This document shows, piece after piece, positions 1 through 12,856 of a stretch of 64,000 nucleotides of DNA. The notes under the pieces are model-generated. The model searched no databases and was not told the origin of the DNA. It saw nothing but the letters and a program-made list of their open reading frames with translations. Source of the DNA: Agromyces lapidis (GTDB taxonomy: Bacteria; Actinomycetota; Actinomycetes; Actinomycetales; Microbacteriaceae); contig NZ_WBIQ01000007.1 in NCBI RefSeq assembly GCF_009749405.1, positions 1-64,000 on the forward strand, in the 5' to 3' direction. How positions within the stretch are numbered: position 1 is the stretch's first letter; each line of letters starts with the position of its first letter. The position numbers and the translations under genes were made by a program.

Positions 1-71
1 CGGAAGCTAAGACTCGCAGCGCCGATGGTACTGCAGGGGGGACCCTGTGGGAGAGTAGGACACCGCCGGAC
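1..71 (+). rRNA. rrf: 5S ribosomal RNA, 3' part
   Basis: The first ~71 bases read as the 3' portion of an actinobacterial 5S rRNA: the segment with CGCCGATGGTACTGCAGGGG, the GGGAGAGTAGG helix E/loop region and the terminal ACACCGCCGGAC. The 5' ~45 bases lie outside the window. It is followed directly by a strong hairpin, as expected at the end of an rrn operon. The exact 3' end is estimated. Confidence 0.9.
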
Positions 72-80
72 AAACATTAC

Positions 81-111
81 GAAGAGCCGCCCACCACGTG
101 GGCGGCTCTTC
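81..111 (+). terminator. rrn operon intrinsic terminator
   Basis: A perfect 14-bp stem (81-94 with 98-111) closes a 3-base loop CAC and is followed by CGCCTTTAAC. It sits about ten bases past the 5S end. The short T tract is typical of high-GC actinobacterial terminators. Confidence 0.85.
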
Positions 112-277
112 GCCTTTAACACGAACCTCACCCAACCACCAACGGGAGGGCGGCTCGTTGCACCGATGAGCGACGCCTCGAACGCGAGCGCCGGCCGCTC
201 GTCCTGGGTGATCAGGTCCGCGGGGAGAGACCCGCAGTACGGTTGAGTCTGACGAGACTCCCAATGACAGGAACAGC

Positions 278-2224
278 GTGAGCGATTCGAGGCAGGACTC
301 GGCCGACCAGAACCGACCCGATCGGGGCAAGCAGGGCGACAGCGCCCGTGGCGCCTCAGGCGCGCGGAAGACGACGAGGTCTTCGGGCGACCGGGCGGCG
401 AGCGGTGATCGAGGCGCGAAGCGCCCGTACGAGCGACGCGACGATCGCTCATCGCACGGCGACCCGAAGCGTTCCTACGGTTCTCGCGACGACCGCAAGC
501 CCTACGGGGACCGTGGCGAGCGGAAGCCCTATGGCGACCGTGACGCTCAGCGCTCGCACGGCGGGCGCGACGATCGCAAGCCGTACGGTGACCGTGGTGA
601 CCGGAAGCCTTACGGCGACCGTGATGCTCAGCGCTCGCACGGCGGGCGCGATGACCGCAAGCCGTACGGTGACCGTGGCGAGCGGAAGCCCTACGGCGAC
701 CGTGACGCTCAGCGCTCGCACGGCGGGCGCGACGATCGCAAGCCCTATGGTGACCGTGGCGAGCGGAAGCCGTATGGTGCGCGCGATGACCGGAAGCCTT
801 ACGGTGACCGTGGCGAGCGGAAGCCTTACGGCGACCGCGATGCGCAGCGTTCGTATGGTGCTCGCGATGACCGGAAGCCGTATGGTGACCGTGGCGACCG
901 CAAGCCTTACGGCGACCGCGATGCGCAGCGTTCGTATGGTGCTCGCGATGACCGGAAGCCCTATGGCGACCGTGGCGACCGCAAGCCCTATGGAGACCGC
1001 AAGCCTTACGGCGATCGCGATGCGCAGCGTTCGTATGGTGCTCGCGATGACCGGAAGCCCTATGGTGACCGTGGCGAGCGGAAGCCGTACGGTGCTCGCG
1101 ATGACCGGAAGCCGTACGGCGACCGTGGCGAGCGGAAGCCCTACGGCGACCGCGATGCGCAGCGATCGCATGGTCCTCGCGACGAGCGGAAGCCGTACGG
1201 CGACCGTCGCGACGCTCCGCGCTCCGGCGGTCATCGAGACGACGAGGCTCCGCGCGAACGTTACGGTGCGGCCGACCTTGCGGTCCGTCCCCGTCACGAC
1301 GACCCCTTCATTCCCGAGCGGATCGACCCGCGCGATCTCGACAAGGGTGCACGCGCCGAGTTGAAGACGCTCAGCAAGGAGAACGCCGACTGGGTTGCTC
1401 GGCATCTCGTCGCGGCATCCGAGCTGCTGGAGGCGGACCCCGAACTCGCCCACCGTCACGCGATGTCCGCTGCGCGGCGCGCGGGCCGTATCGCGGTCGT
1501 TCGCGAGACGCTCGCGATCACCGCCTACGCGACCGGCGACTTCGCACTGGCGCTCCGCGAGCTCCGCACCTACCGGCGCATCTCGGGTAGCAATGACCAG
1601 CTGCCGCTGATGGTCGACAGCGAGCGCGGCGTCGGGCGCCCCGACCGTGCGCTCGAGGTCGGTCGCGCGGTCGACCGCAACGAGCTGCCCGCGGCGGTGC
1701 AGGTCGGCCTGGCGATCGCGATGTCCGGTGCGCGCCTCGACCTCGAGCAGCCGGAACTCGCGCTCTCCGAACTCGAGATCCCGCAGCTCGACCCCGATCG
1801 CGCCTTCTCGTACAGCCCTGCCCTCTTCTCCGCCTACGCGGAGGTGCTCGAGGAGCTCGGCCGCGAGACCGAGGCCGCCGATTGGCGCGCCCGGGCTGCC
1901 CGCGCGGAGGCCGCGCTCGGCGGCCCCGCGGAGGCGGAACTCGTCGAGATCTTCGAGATCGAGATCGAGGGCGACGATGCGGAGGTCGCAGTCGCCGCCG
2001 ATGGTCCCGAGACCGAGACCGAGACCGAGACCGAGGACGCGACGACTGACGACGACGAGGACTCGGTCGACGAGACGCCCGAGCTCGCCGAACTCGAAGA
2101 CCCGGGCGCCGTGCTCGAGCCCGATGTGGCCGCGGTGCTCGCCGAGGGCGACGCGTTGGAAGCCGAAGCCGCATCGATGTCGGACGAGGGCGACGCCGAT
2201 GGCGCTGTTCCGCGCGAAGACTGA
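278..2224 (+). CDS. TPR-type protein with arginine-rich repeat domain
   Basis: A 648-aa protein starting at GTG 278. Residues 1-69 are low-complexity and rich in R, D, S and G. Residues 70-318 are 28 tandem units of the form R-x-x-R-K-P-Y-G-D. Residues ~355-560 are alpha-helical, with alanine-rich helix pairs of TPR character. The tail from ~570 is strongly acidic, including an E-T-E-T run. The position upstream of the HAD phosphatase, tlyA, nadK and recN matches the TPR protein of the mycobacterial Rv1691-Rv1696 cluster. The basic, tyrosine-containing repeats resemble RNA-binding disordered tails, so a role in RNA or ribosome biology is only an inference. TACGGT at 238-243 is a possible -10 site. 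The gene overlaps the next one by 26 bases. Confidence 0.8.
   Translation: MSDSRQDSADQNRPDRGKQGDSARGASGARKTTRSSGDRAASGDRGAKRPYERRDDRSSHGDPKRSYGSRDDRKPYGDRGERKPYGDRDAQRSHGGRDDRKPYGDRGDRKPYGDRDAQRSHGGRDDRKPYGDRGERKPYGDRDAQRSHGGRDDRKPYGDRGERKPYGARDDRKPYGDRGERKPYGDRDAQRSYGARDDRKPYGDRGDRKPYGDRDAQRSYGARDDRKPYGDRGDRKPYGDRKPYGDRDAQRSYGARDDRKPYGDRGERKPYGARDDRKPYGDRGERKPYGDRDAQRSHGPRDERKPYGDRRDAPRSGGHRDDEAPRERYGAADLAVRPRHDDPFIPERIDPRDLDKGARAELKTLSKENADWVARHLVAASELLEADPELAHRHAMSAARRAGRIAVVRETLAITAYATGDFALALRELRTYRRISGSNDQLPLMVDSERGVGRPDRALEVGRAVDRNELPAAVQVGLAIAMSGARLDLEQPELALSELEIPQLDPDRAFSYSPALFSAYAEVLEELGRETEAADWRARAARAEAALGGPAEAELVEIFEIEIEGDDAEVAVAADGPETETETETEDATTDDDEDSVDETPELAELEDPGAVLEPDVAAVLAEGDALEAEAASMSDEGDADGAVPRED
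485..1231 (+). repeat. 27-bp coding tandem repeat (28 units)
   Basis: An in-frame array of 28 units inside the preceding gene: 27 units of 27 bp and one shortened unit of 18 bp (RKPYGD only, near 990-1007). Units fall into three types, A (RDDRKPYGD), B (RGERKPYGD or RGDRKPYGD) and C (RDAQRSHGG or RDAQRSYGA), mostly ordered A-B-C to give an 81-bp higher-order period. Copies differ mostly at synonymous positions, which suggests repeated duplication with selection on the protein. Confidence 0.95.
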
Positions 2225-3233
2225 GCCCTCGACGCCGCTCGACGGCATCGACGCGGTCTTCGCCGACCTCGACGGCGTCGTCTACGCCGGCGCCGGGGCG
2301 ATCCCGCATGCGGTGGAGAGCCTCAATCAGGTCAAGCCGGCTCGAGCGCTCGGTTACATCACGAACAACGCGTCCCGCAGCGATGCCTCCGTCGCCGGCC
2401 ACCTCGCCGAGCTCGGCCTCGACGTCGTGCCCGAAGAGGTCGTCACGTCACCGCAGGCGGCGATGCAGCTGCTCGACGGCCAGGTCGCGCCCGGCGCGCT
2501 CGTGATGGTCGTCGGCGGTGAGGGCATCGAGGTCGAGCTGCGCAAGCGCGGGTACCGCGTGACCCGGTCGGCCGACGATGCGCCCGATGCGGTGGTGCAG
2601 GGCTTCACGCCCGAGATCGGCTGGAAGGAACTGGCCGAAGCGGCGTTCGCGCTCAACGCGCACGGCGGTCCGGATGCCGCGACCCCGGGCATCCCGTGGA
2701 TCGCGACCAACATGGACTGGACGATTCCGGTCGCCCGGGGCATCGCGCCCGGCAACGGCACCCTGGTGTCGGCTGTGCACACCGCGGTCGGCCGGTTCCC
2801 GCTCGTCGCCGGAAAGCCCGAGACGCCGATCTTCGAAGAGGCTCGCCGCCGTTTCGCGGCGTCGACGCCGCTCGTCGTGGGCGATCGGCTCGACACCGAC
2901 ATCCTCGGTGCGAACCGTGCCGGCATGGCGAGCGCCATCGTGCTGACGGGCATCGATCGCGCGAAGCAGCTGCTCGCAGCCGACGCCAAGAGCCGTCCCG
3001 ACTTCATCCTCGCCGACCTCAGGGGACTGCACGAGCCCTACCCGATCGTCGAAAAGCGTCGCGGCGGCGCGATCCGCGTGCGCGATGCGAAGGTCGCTGT
3101 CGAGGCCGATCGCGTCGAGATCCTCTCCGACGGTGGCGATTCGCTCGACCTGCTGCGGGCGGCCTGCGCGGCGATCTGGAGTTCCGGCACCGCCATCCAC
3201 GCACTCGACGTTCCGACGCGCCTGTATTCGTGA
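2199..3233 (+). CDS. HAD-IIA family sugar/phenyl phosphatase
   Basis: A 344-aa protein of the NagD/p-nitrophenyl phosphatase branch of HAD hydrolases. Motif I is FADLDGVVYAG near the N terminus (the two Asp are the nucleophile and general acid), NNASRS follows as motif II, and GDRLDTDILGANRAGM near residue 230 is the metal-binding motif. The ATG at 2199 is preceded by GAGGG and overlaps the upstream gene out of frame, indicating translational coupling. Longer in-frame upstream extensions are shadows of the preceding gene. The position matches Rv1692, known in mycobacteria as a glycerol-3-phosphate phosphatase; substrate here is unproven. Confidence 0.9.
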   Translation: MALFRAKTEPSTPLDGIDAVFADLDGVVYAGAGAIPHAVESLNQVKPARALGYITNNASRSDASVAGHLAELGLDVVPEEVVTSPQAAMQLLDGQVAPGALVMVVGGEGIEVELRKRGYRVTRSADDAPDAVVQGFTPEIGWKELAEAAFALNAHGGPDAATPGIPWIATNMDWTIPVARGIAPGNGTLVSAVHTAVGRFPLVAGKPETPIFEEARRRFAASTPLVVGDRLDTDILGANRAGMASAIVLTGIDRAKQLLAADAKSRPDFILADLRGLHEPYPIVEKRRGGAIRVRDAKVAVEADRVEILSDGGDSLDLLRAACAAIWSSGTAIHALDVPTRLYS

Positions 3234-3273
3234 TGGTCGCGCGGGTGTGGGCGGCCCGGGGTACCGTGGACTC

Positions 3274-3465
3274 GTGAGCACTGACGACGACACCGATTTC
3301 GGCGCCGACGAGCCGGGCGCCGTGCTCGGCGAAGAAGCGCGCGCCGCGCTGGCCGAGATCGACGACCTGCCGCTCGCCGAACGAGCTCCCGCCTACGACG
3401 CCCTCGCCGCGCGGCTGCGCGACGAGCTCGAGCAGTCCGACCCGTCGCGCGTCTCGCCCCGGTGA
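3274..3465 (+). CDS. small acidic hypothetical protein
   Basis: A 63-aa acidic protein starting at GTG 3274 (VSTDDDTDFGADEPG...). Its stop codon overlaps the tlyA start (TGATGA, 3463-3467). The helical second half contains ARAALAEIDDLPLAERAPAY. Small proteins are common at this position in actinobacteria (Rv1693 in mycobacteria). No domain is recognised; it may be a partner of TlyA, inferred only from coupling. Confidence 0.75.
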   Translation: MSTDDDTDFGADEPGAVLGEEARAALAEIDDLPLAERAPAYDALAARLRDELEQSDPSRVSPR

Positions 3466-4274
3466 TGACCGAGCAGCGACTCGATGCCGCACTCGCGAGC
3501 CGGGGTCTCGCCCGATCGCGCACGCATGCGGCGACCCTCATCGCAGGCGGGCTCGTGACGGTCGACGGCAAGGCCGTCGTGAAGCCGTCCGTGAAGGTCT
3601 CGCCCGACGCCGCGCTCCTGGTCGCGGCATCCGATCACTACGTGAGTCGCGCCGCGCACAAGCTCATCGCGGCGCTCGACGAGTTCGGGGTCGATCCCGA
3701 GGGCCGCGTGGCCCTCGATGCCGGCGCGTCGACCGGCGGTTTCAGCCAGGTGCTGCTCGAACGCGGTGCGCGCACGGTGCTCGCCGTCGACGTGGGGCAC
3801 GGGCAGCTCGCACCGCAGCTCGCTGAGGCCGCGGGGCTCGTGCTCGTCGAGGGCTGCAACGTGCGTCACCTGACCGCCGAGTCGCTCGCCGCGTCGACGG
3901 GTGTCGCTGCGCGCCCCTCGCTCGTGACGGCCGATCTCTCGTTCATCTCGCTCACGACCGTGCTGCCTGCGCTCCGTGAGACGGCTCTGCCCGATGCAGA
4001 CTTCGTGCTCCTCGTGAAGCCGCAGTTCGAGGTCGGCCGTGGGGGAGTGCGTGAGGGCATCGTCCACGATGCCGCGCTGCGCTCCGAGGCCGTGATGAAC
4101 GTGCTGTGGGCGGCGCACGACCTCGGACTGCGCACGGCCGGCGTCTCGTCCTCCCCAATCGCCGGCTCGCACGGCAACCGCGAGTTCCTCGTGCATCTCA
4201 GCGCTGCGGTCGGGTCCGATCCGTCAGAATGGTCGAGTCGGGTCGACGAACTGGCAGGAGGAGTGCACGGGTGA
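3465..4274 (+). CDS. tlyA: TlyA rRNA 2'-O-methyltransferase
   Basis: A 269-aa protein with an N-terminal S4 RNA-binding domain (residues 1-60, RLDAALASRGLARSR...) and an FtsJ/RrmJ-like methyltransferase domain. The SAM motif is LDAGASTGGFSQVLLERGA around residue 85, and the KPQFEVGR motif is near 185. TlyA proteins methylate 16S C1409 and 23S C1920, which confers capreomycin susceptibility in mycobacteria. A GTG lies three bases upstream at 3462; ATG 3465 gives the classical TGATG coupling. The 3' end overlaps nadK by four bases. Confidence 0.95.
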   Translation: MTEQRLDAALASRGLARSRTHAATLIAGGLVTVDGKAVVKPSVKVSPDAALLVAASDHYVSRAAHKLIAALDEFGVDPEGRVALDAGASTGGFSQVLLERGARTVLAVDVGHGQLAPQLAEAAGLVLVEGCNVRHLTAESLAASTGVAARPSLVTADLSFISLTTVLPALRETALPDADFVLLVKPQFEVGRGGVREGIVHDAALRSEAVMNVLWAAHDLGLRTAGVSSSPIAGSHGNREFLVHLSAAVGSDPSEWSSRVDELAGGVHG

Positions 4275-5185
4275 ACGACGCACGGCATTTCCTCGTGGTC
4301 TCGCACACCGGTCGGCAGGCCGCGCTCGAGGCCACGGGCGAGGTCTGCACGCAGTTGCTCGACGCCGGCGCCGTTCCGGTGATCGCCGCCGAGCACTGGG
4401 ACGACGTGCACGCCTTCGTGCCCGGACTCGACGGCGGCGTGGTGCGCTTCGAAGACATCGATCCCGGTGTCATCGAGCTCGTCATCGTCCTCGGCGGTGA
4501 CGGCACCATCCTGCGGGCGGCCGAACTGATCCGCGACGCTCCGGTGCCGCTGCTCGGGGTCAACCTCGGGCACGTCGGCTTCCTCGCCGAGAGCGAGCGA
4601 GATGACCTCGGCTACACCGTCTCGCGGGCGCTCGCGCACGACTACACCGTCGAAGAGCGCATGACGCTGTCGGTGCGGGCGAAGGTCGGCGACGACGTCG
4701 TCTACGAGAGCTGGGCGCTCAACGAGGCGACGGTCGAGAAGGCCGAGCGCGAACGCATGCTCGAGGTCGTCATCGAGGTCGATCGCCGCCCGCTCTCCTC
4801 GTTCGGCTGCGACGGCGTGGTGATGTCGACGCCGACGGGGTCGACGGCGTACTCGTTCTCGGCCGGCGGCCCCATCGTGTGGCCGAGCCTCGAGGCGCTG
4901 CTGCTGGTGCCGCTCAGCGCGCACGCGCTCTTCGCGCGCCCGCTCGTGGTCGGGGCCGACTCCTCGCTGGCCGTCGAGATCCTGCAGCGCACCGAGACTT
5001 CGGCGGTCATCTGGTGCGACGGCCGGCGCACCTTCGACCTGCCGCCCGGGGCGCGCGTGATCGTCCGCAAGTCCGACGTGCCGGTGCGCCTCGCCCGCCT
5101 CCACGAGGCGCCGTTCACCGACCGGCTCGTCAACAAGTTCCAACTGCCCGTGACGGGCTGGAGGGGGCCGGTCGGCCGTGAGTGA
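4271..5185 (+). CDS. nadK: NAD kinase
   Basis: A 304-aa ATP/polyphosphate-dependent NAD kinase making NADP. The GGDGT motif (VLGGDGTILRAAE) is near residue 77, the second signature STPTGSTAYSFSAGGP near 180, and LGVNLGHVGFLAE lies between. The GTG start at 4271 overlaps the tlyA stop (GTGA) and follows an AGGAGG-type site at 4256-4261. Gene order tlyA-nadK-recN is conserved across actinobacteria. Confidence 0.96.
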   Translation: MNDARHFLVVSHTGRQAALEATGEVCTQLLDAGAVPVIAAEHWDDVHAFVPGLDGGVVRFEDIDPGVIELVIVLGGDGTILRAAELIRDAPVPLLGVNLGHVGFLAESERDDLGYTVSRALAHDYTVEERMTLSVRAKVGDDVVYESWALNEATVEKAERERMLEVVIEVDRRPLSSFGCDGVVMSTPTGSTAYSFSAGGPIVWPSLEALLLVPLSAHALFARPLVVGADSSLAVEILQRTETSAVIWCDGRRTFDLPPGARVIVRKSDVPVRLARLHEAPFTDRLVNKFQLPVTGWRGPVGRE

Positions 5186-5209
5186 GTTCTCGAAGAGCGA
5201 GGCAGCCCG

Positions 5210-9398
<4,189 letters not shown>

Positions 9399-9402
<4 letters not shown>

Positions 9403-10304
9403 CGACCGCCGCGCTCGTCGACGGGTACCTTCGGCACCTGACCGTCGAACGCGGACTCGCGCGGAACACGATCGCCTCGTACCGGCGCGACCTGGCGATC
9501 TACGCCGACTGGCTCGACGTGCGCGGGGTCGCCGATCCCGGTCGGGTGCGCGAGTCCGATCTCGCCGACTTCGTCCGCTTCCTCGGCGCCGACCGCACTC
9601 CCGTGCTCGCGACGTCGTCGATCGCGCGGGTGCTGTCGGCGGTGCGCGGACTCCATCGATTCCTCGCCGAGGAAGGCGAGATCGAGGCCGACGTGTCGAA
9701 GGAGCTCCGGCCGCCGAAGCTGCCGACCCGGCTGCCGAAGGCGATCCCCGTCGAGGACGTCGCAGCGCTCATCGCCGCCGCCGGCGGCGAAGAGCCCGTC
9801 GAGCTCCGCGACCAGGCGCTCCTCGAGCTCCTCTACGCAACGGGTGCGCGGGTCTCCGAGGCGGTCTCGCTCAACGTCGACGACCTCATCGACGAGGAGG
9901 TCGTGCGGCTCTTCGGCAAGGGCGGCAAGCAGCGCGTCGTGCCGCTCGGCAGCTACGCGCGCCGGGCGATCGACGCGTACCTCGTGCGGGCACGGCCGAT
10001 CTTCTCCGCCCGCGGCCAGGCGACACCGGCGCTCTTCCTCGGGGTCCGCGGTCGGCGCATGTCGAGGCAGGCCGCGTGGGACGCGATCACCGCAGCAGCC
10101 GAGAGGGCGGGCCTCGAGACATCCGTCTCGCCGCATACGCTGCGACACTCGTTCGCGACGCACCTGCTCGAGGGCGGTGCCGACGTGCGCGTCGTGCAGG
10201 AGCTCCTCGGACACTCCTCGGTCGCGACGACGCAGATCTACACGCTCGTCACAGCCGATACACTCCGGGAGATGTACACGGCAGCACACCCGCGTGCTCG
10301 CTAG
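9399..10304 (+). CDS. xerD: site-specific tyrosine recombinase XerD
   Basis: A 301-aa recombinase that resolves chromosome dimers at dif. The N-terminal SAM-like core-binding domain (residues 1-90) is followed by the catalytic domain with Arg in YATGARVSEA, Lys in GKGGKQR, His-x-x-Arg in HTLRHSFATHLL, His in LGHSSVATTQ and the Tyr in QIYT. ATG 9399 overlaps the previous stop (ATGA) and gives the family length; a longer frame from GTG 9357 is less likely. Confidence 0.94.
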
Positions 10305-10361
10305 AATCGACCAAGCCCAGATCGATCAGGCACCGCGCCGCCCCAGGAGAGAAGACGACAC

Positions 10362-11249
10362 GTGACGCAGCACCAGCAGGACTCGGCGGTCGGAACCACC
10401 TCGCCCGGGCCCGAGCTCGGTCCGACGGGTCGGCCGTCTCGTGAGTTCCCCGATCCTGCGGCGCTCGCCTCGCACGGCCCGGCGCGTATCATCGCCCTCT
10501 GCAACCAGAAGGGCGGGGTCGGCAAGACGACCACGACGATCAACCTCGGCGCGACGCTCGCCGAATACGGCCGCCGCGTGCTCGCGATCGACTTCGACCC
10601 GCAGGGCGCGCTCTCGGCGGGGCTCGGCGTGCAGACCCATGATGTGCCGACGATCTACGACCTGCTGCTCTCGCGCCAGTTCGAGCCGAAGGACGCGATC
10701 CAGCGCACGAGCGTCGAGGGGCTCGACGTGATCCCCGCGAACATCGACCTCTCGGCCGCCGAGGTGCACCTGGTCACCGAGGTCGCGCGCGAGCAGATCC
10801 TCGCGGGCGTGCTCCGCCGGGTCTCCGCCGACTACGACGTCATCCTCATCGATTGCCAGCCGTCGCTCGGCCTCCTCACCGTCAATGCGCTGACGGCGAG
10901 CCACGGCGTGATCATCCCGCTCGAGTGCGAGTTCTTCGCGCTGCGCGGCGTCGCCCTGCTCATCGAGACCATCGACAAGGTGCGCGACCGTCTCAACCCC
11001 GCGATCGAGCTCGACGGCATCCTCGCCACGATGTACGACGCGCGCACGCTGCATTCGCGCGAGGTGCTGGAGCGCGTCGTCGACGCGTTCGGCGACAAGG
11101 TGCTCGAGACGGTGATCACGCGCACGGTGAAGTTCCCCGACGCGACGGTCGCGGCGACGCCGATCACCGAGTTCGCTCCCGAGCACCAGGCGTCGAAGGC
11201 GTACCGGCAGCTCGCCAGGGAGCTGGTGTTCCGTGGCGCGGTCGCCTGA
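10362..11249 (+). CDS. ParA/Soj-family ATPase
   Basis: A 295-aa deviant-Walker ATPase starting at GTG 10362 after AGGAGAGAAG. A 43-residue flexible N terminus precedes the P-loop [17 protein letters not shown] (about residues 47-63). Further motifs are DFDPQGALSAG and DVILIDCQPSLGLLTVNAL. It directly precedes scpA and scpB with an overlapping start, the Rv1708-Rv1710 order, so a role in chromosome segregation with the condensin complex is likely. No parB is adjacent, and this is not the chromosomal parA near oriC. Confidence 0.92.
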   Translation: MTQHQQDSAVGTTSPGPELGPTGRPSREFPDPAALASHGPARIIALCNQKGGVGKTTTTINLGATLAEYGRRVLAIDFDPQGALSAGLGVQTHDVPTIYDLLLSRQFEPKDAIQRTSVEGLDVIPANIDLSAAEVHLVTEVAREQILAGVLRRVSADYDVILIDCQPSLGLLTVNALTASHGVIIPLECEFFALRGVALLIETIDKVRDRLNPAIELDGILATMYDARTLHSREVLERVVDAFGDKVLETVITRTVKFPDATVAATPITEFAPEHQASKAYRQLARELVFRGAVA

Positions 11250-12084
11250 GGCGTCGGCCTCTGCGCACGAGCCGGCGACGGATGCCTCGGAGGGCGGCTC
11301 GGAGCCGGGGTTCCGCGTTGCGCTCACCAACTTCGAGGGGCCGTTCGACCTGCTTCTCTCGCTCATCGCGAAGCACGAGCTCGACATCACCGAGGTGTCG
11401 CTGTCGAAGGTCACCGACGAGTTCATCTCGTACCTGAAGGGGCTCGACTCCGAGGAGGAGCTCGACCGTGCGAGCGAGTTCCTCGTCGTCGCGGCGACCC
11501 TCCTCGACCTCAAGGTCGCGGGCCTGCTGCCGCAGGGCGAGCTCGTCGACGCCGAGGACGTCGCACTGCTCGAGGCGCGCGACCTGCTCTTCGCCCGCCT
11601 GCTGCAGTACCGCGCCTTCAAGGAGGCGGCGCGCTGGTTCAGCGGCAACCTCGACGCCGAGTCGTCGCGCCACGCGCGAACGGTGCGGCTCGAGGCGCAG
11701 TTCCGGCAGCGCGCGCCCGAGCTCGTGTGGTCGCTCTCGGCCGAGGACTTCGCGGCGCTCGCGACGTTCGCGCTGACGCCCCGCGAGATCCCCGTCGTCG
11801 GACTCGATCACCTGCACGCGCCGCTCGTGTCGATCCGCGAGCAGGCCGCCCACGTCGTCGCGATCCTGCGTCGGGGCGAGCCGGTCACCTTCCGCCGGCT
11901 GATCGCGGGAGTGGGGCAGCCGGGCGTCGTGGTCGCCCGGTTCCTCGCGGTGCTCGAACTGTACCGGCACGCCGCGATCGGCTTCGACCAGCTCGAACCG
12001 CTCGGCGAACTGACCCTGCACTGGGCCGCCGAGAGCTGGTCCGACGCGAACCTCGAGAGCCTGGGGGCCGACTATGACGAATGA
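11233..12084 (+). CDS. scpA: segregation and condensation protein A
   Basis: A 283-aa kleisin subunit of the SMC-ScpAB condensin. The N-terminal kleisin motif FEGPFDLLLSLIAKHELDITEVSLS (residues ~33-57) is followed by DELDRASEFLVVAATLLDLKVAGLLP and a C-terminal winged-helix segment ending near the GELTLHW motif. GTG 11233 lies 17 bases inside the parA-like gene; the 3' end overlaps scpB by 11 bases. The first ~30 residues are unstructured. Confidence 0.95.
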   Translation: MARSPEASASAHEPATDASEGGSEPGFRVALTNFEGPFDLLLSLIAKHELDITEVSLSKVTDEFISYLKGLDSEEELDRASEFLVVAATLLDLKVAGLLPQGELVDAEDVALLEARDLLFARLLQYRAFKEAARWFSGNLDAESSRHARTVRLEAQFRQRAPELVWSLSAEDFAALATFALTPREIPVVGLDHLHAPLVSIREQAAHVVAILRRGEPVTFRRLIAGVGQPGVVVARFLAVLELYRHAAIGFDQLEPLGELTLHWAAESWSDANLESLGADYDE

Positions 12085-12856
12085 CGACGACACCGTGGAG
12101 ACGTCCGAGCCGATCGACGAGACCGCTGAGGCGGTCGGAGCGGCCGAGCCCGGCGCGCCAGACTCCGTCACCGAGCCCGACGCGGCCGAACCCGACGCGG
12201 CGGACGACGGCCCCGAGCTCTCGGTCGCGACCCCGCTCGACGTGCCCGGGCAGCCCCGCCTCGACCTCGACCGTGCGATCGAGGCGATCCTGTTCATCGC
12301 CGACGAACCCCAGAGCGTCGTGCACCTCGCGGCGGCGGTCGCCCGCCCGGTCGCCGAGGTGCGGGCGTCGATCGCCCGCCTGCGGGCCGACTACGACGGC
12401 GAGGCCGTCTCGGGTGAGCCGCGCACCGATGTGCCCGCCGACGAGGGGGCTGCACGCAGCATCCGTCGCGGTTTCGAACTTCGCGAGGTCGGCGGCGGCT
12501 GGCGCTTCTACGTGCGCACCGACTACGACGCGCTCGTCACGTCGTTCGTCGTCACGCAGTCGTCGACGAGGCTCTCGCAGGCCGCGCTCGAGACGCTGTC
12601 GGTGATCGCGTACAAGCAGCCGATCTCGCGCTCGCAAGTCGCCTCGATCCGCGCGGTGAACGTCGATTCGGTCGTGCGCACCCTGCTCGGCCGGGGCCTC
12701 GTCACCGAGGTGTCGAGCGATCCCGAGACGGGCGCCATCCTGTACGGAACCACCGAGCTGCTGCTCACGAACCTCGGCATCAACTCGCTCGACGAACTGC
12801 CGCCGATCTCGCCGTTGCTCGACGACGGCCAGGAGGGATTCGACCTTGACCGATGA
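12074..12856 (+). CDS. scpB: segregation and condensation protein B
   Basis: A 260-aa partner of ScpA. An acidic, disordered extension of about 65 residues precedes two winged-helix domains, starting at LDRAIEAILFIADEPQS and including the signature LSQAALETLSVIAYKQPISRSQVASIRAVN and the GRGLVTE turn. It overlaps scpA at the 5' end and rluB at the 3' end. Confidence 0.95.
   Translation: MTNDDDTVETSEPIDETAEAVGAAEPGAPDSVTEPDAAEPDAADDGPELSVATPLDVPGQPRLDLDRAIEAILFIADEPQSVVHLAAAVARPVAEVRASIARLRADYDGEAVSGEPRTDVPADEGAARSIRRGFELREVGGGWRFYVRTDYDALVTSFVVTQSSTRLSQAALETLSVIAYKQPISRSQVASIRAVNVDSVVRTLLGRGLVTEVSSDPETGAILYGTTELLLTNLGINSLDELPPISPLLDDGQEGFDLDR

Noticed and set aside
485-1231. A 27-bp periodic array that could suggest a CRISPR
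   Set aside because: There are no spacers; the units are contiguous, in frame, and translate to one peptide repeat inside a normal gene.
449-2248. A long open frame on the minus strand opposite the first gene
   Set aside because: It is the antisense of the coding tandem repeat plus high-GC third-position bias; its protein is a low-complexity Val/Ala/Arg repeat and the plus-strand gene has conserved context.
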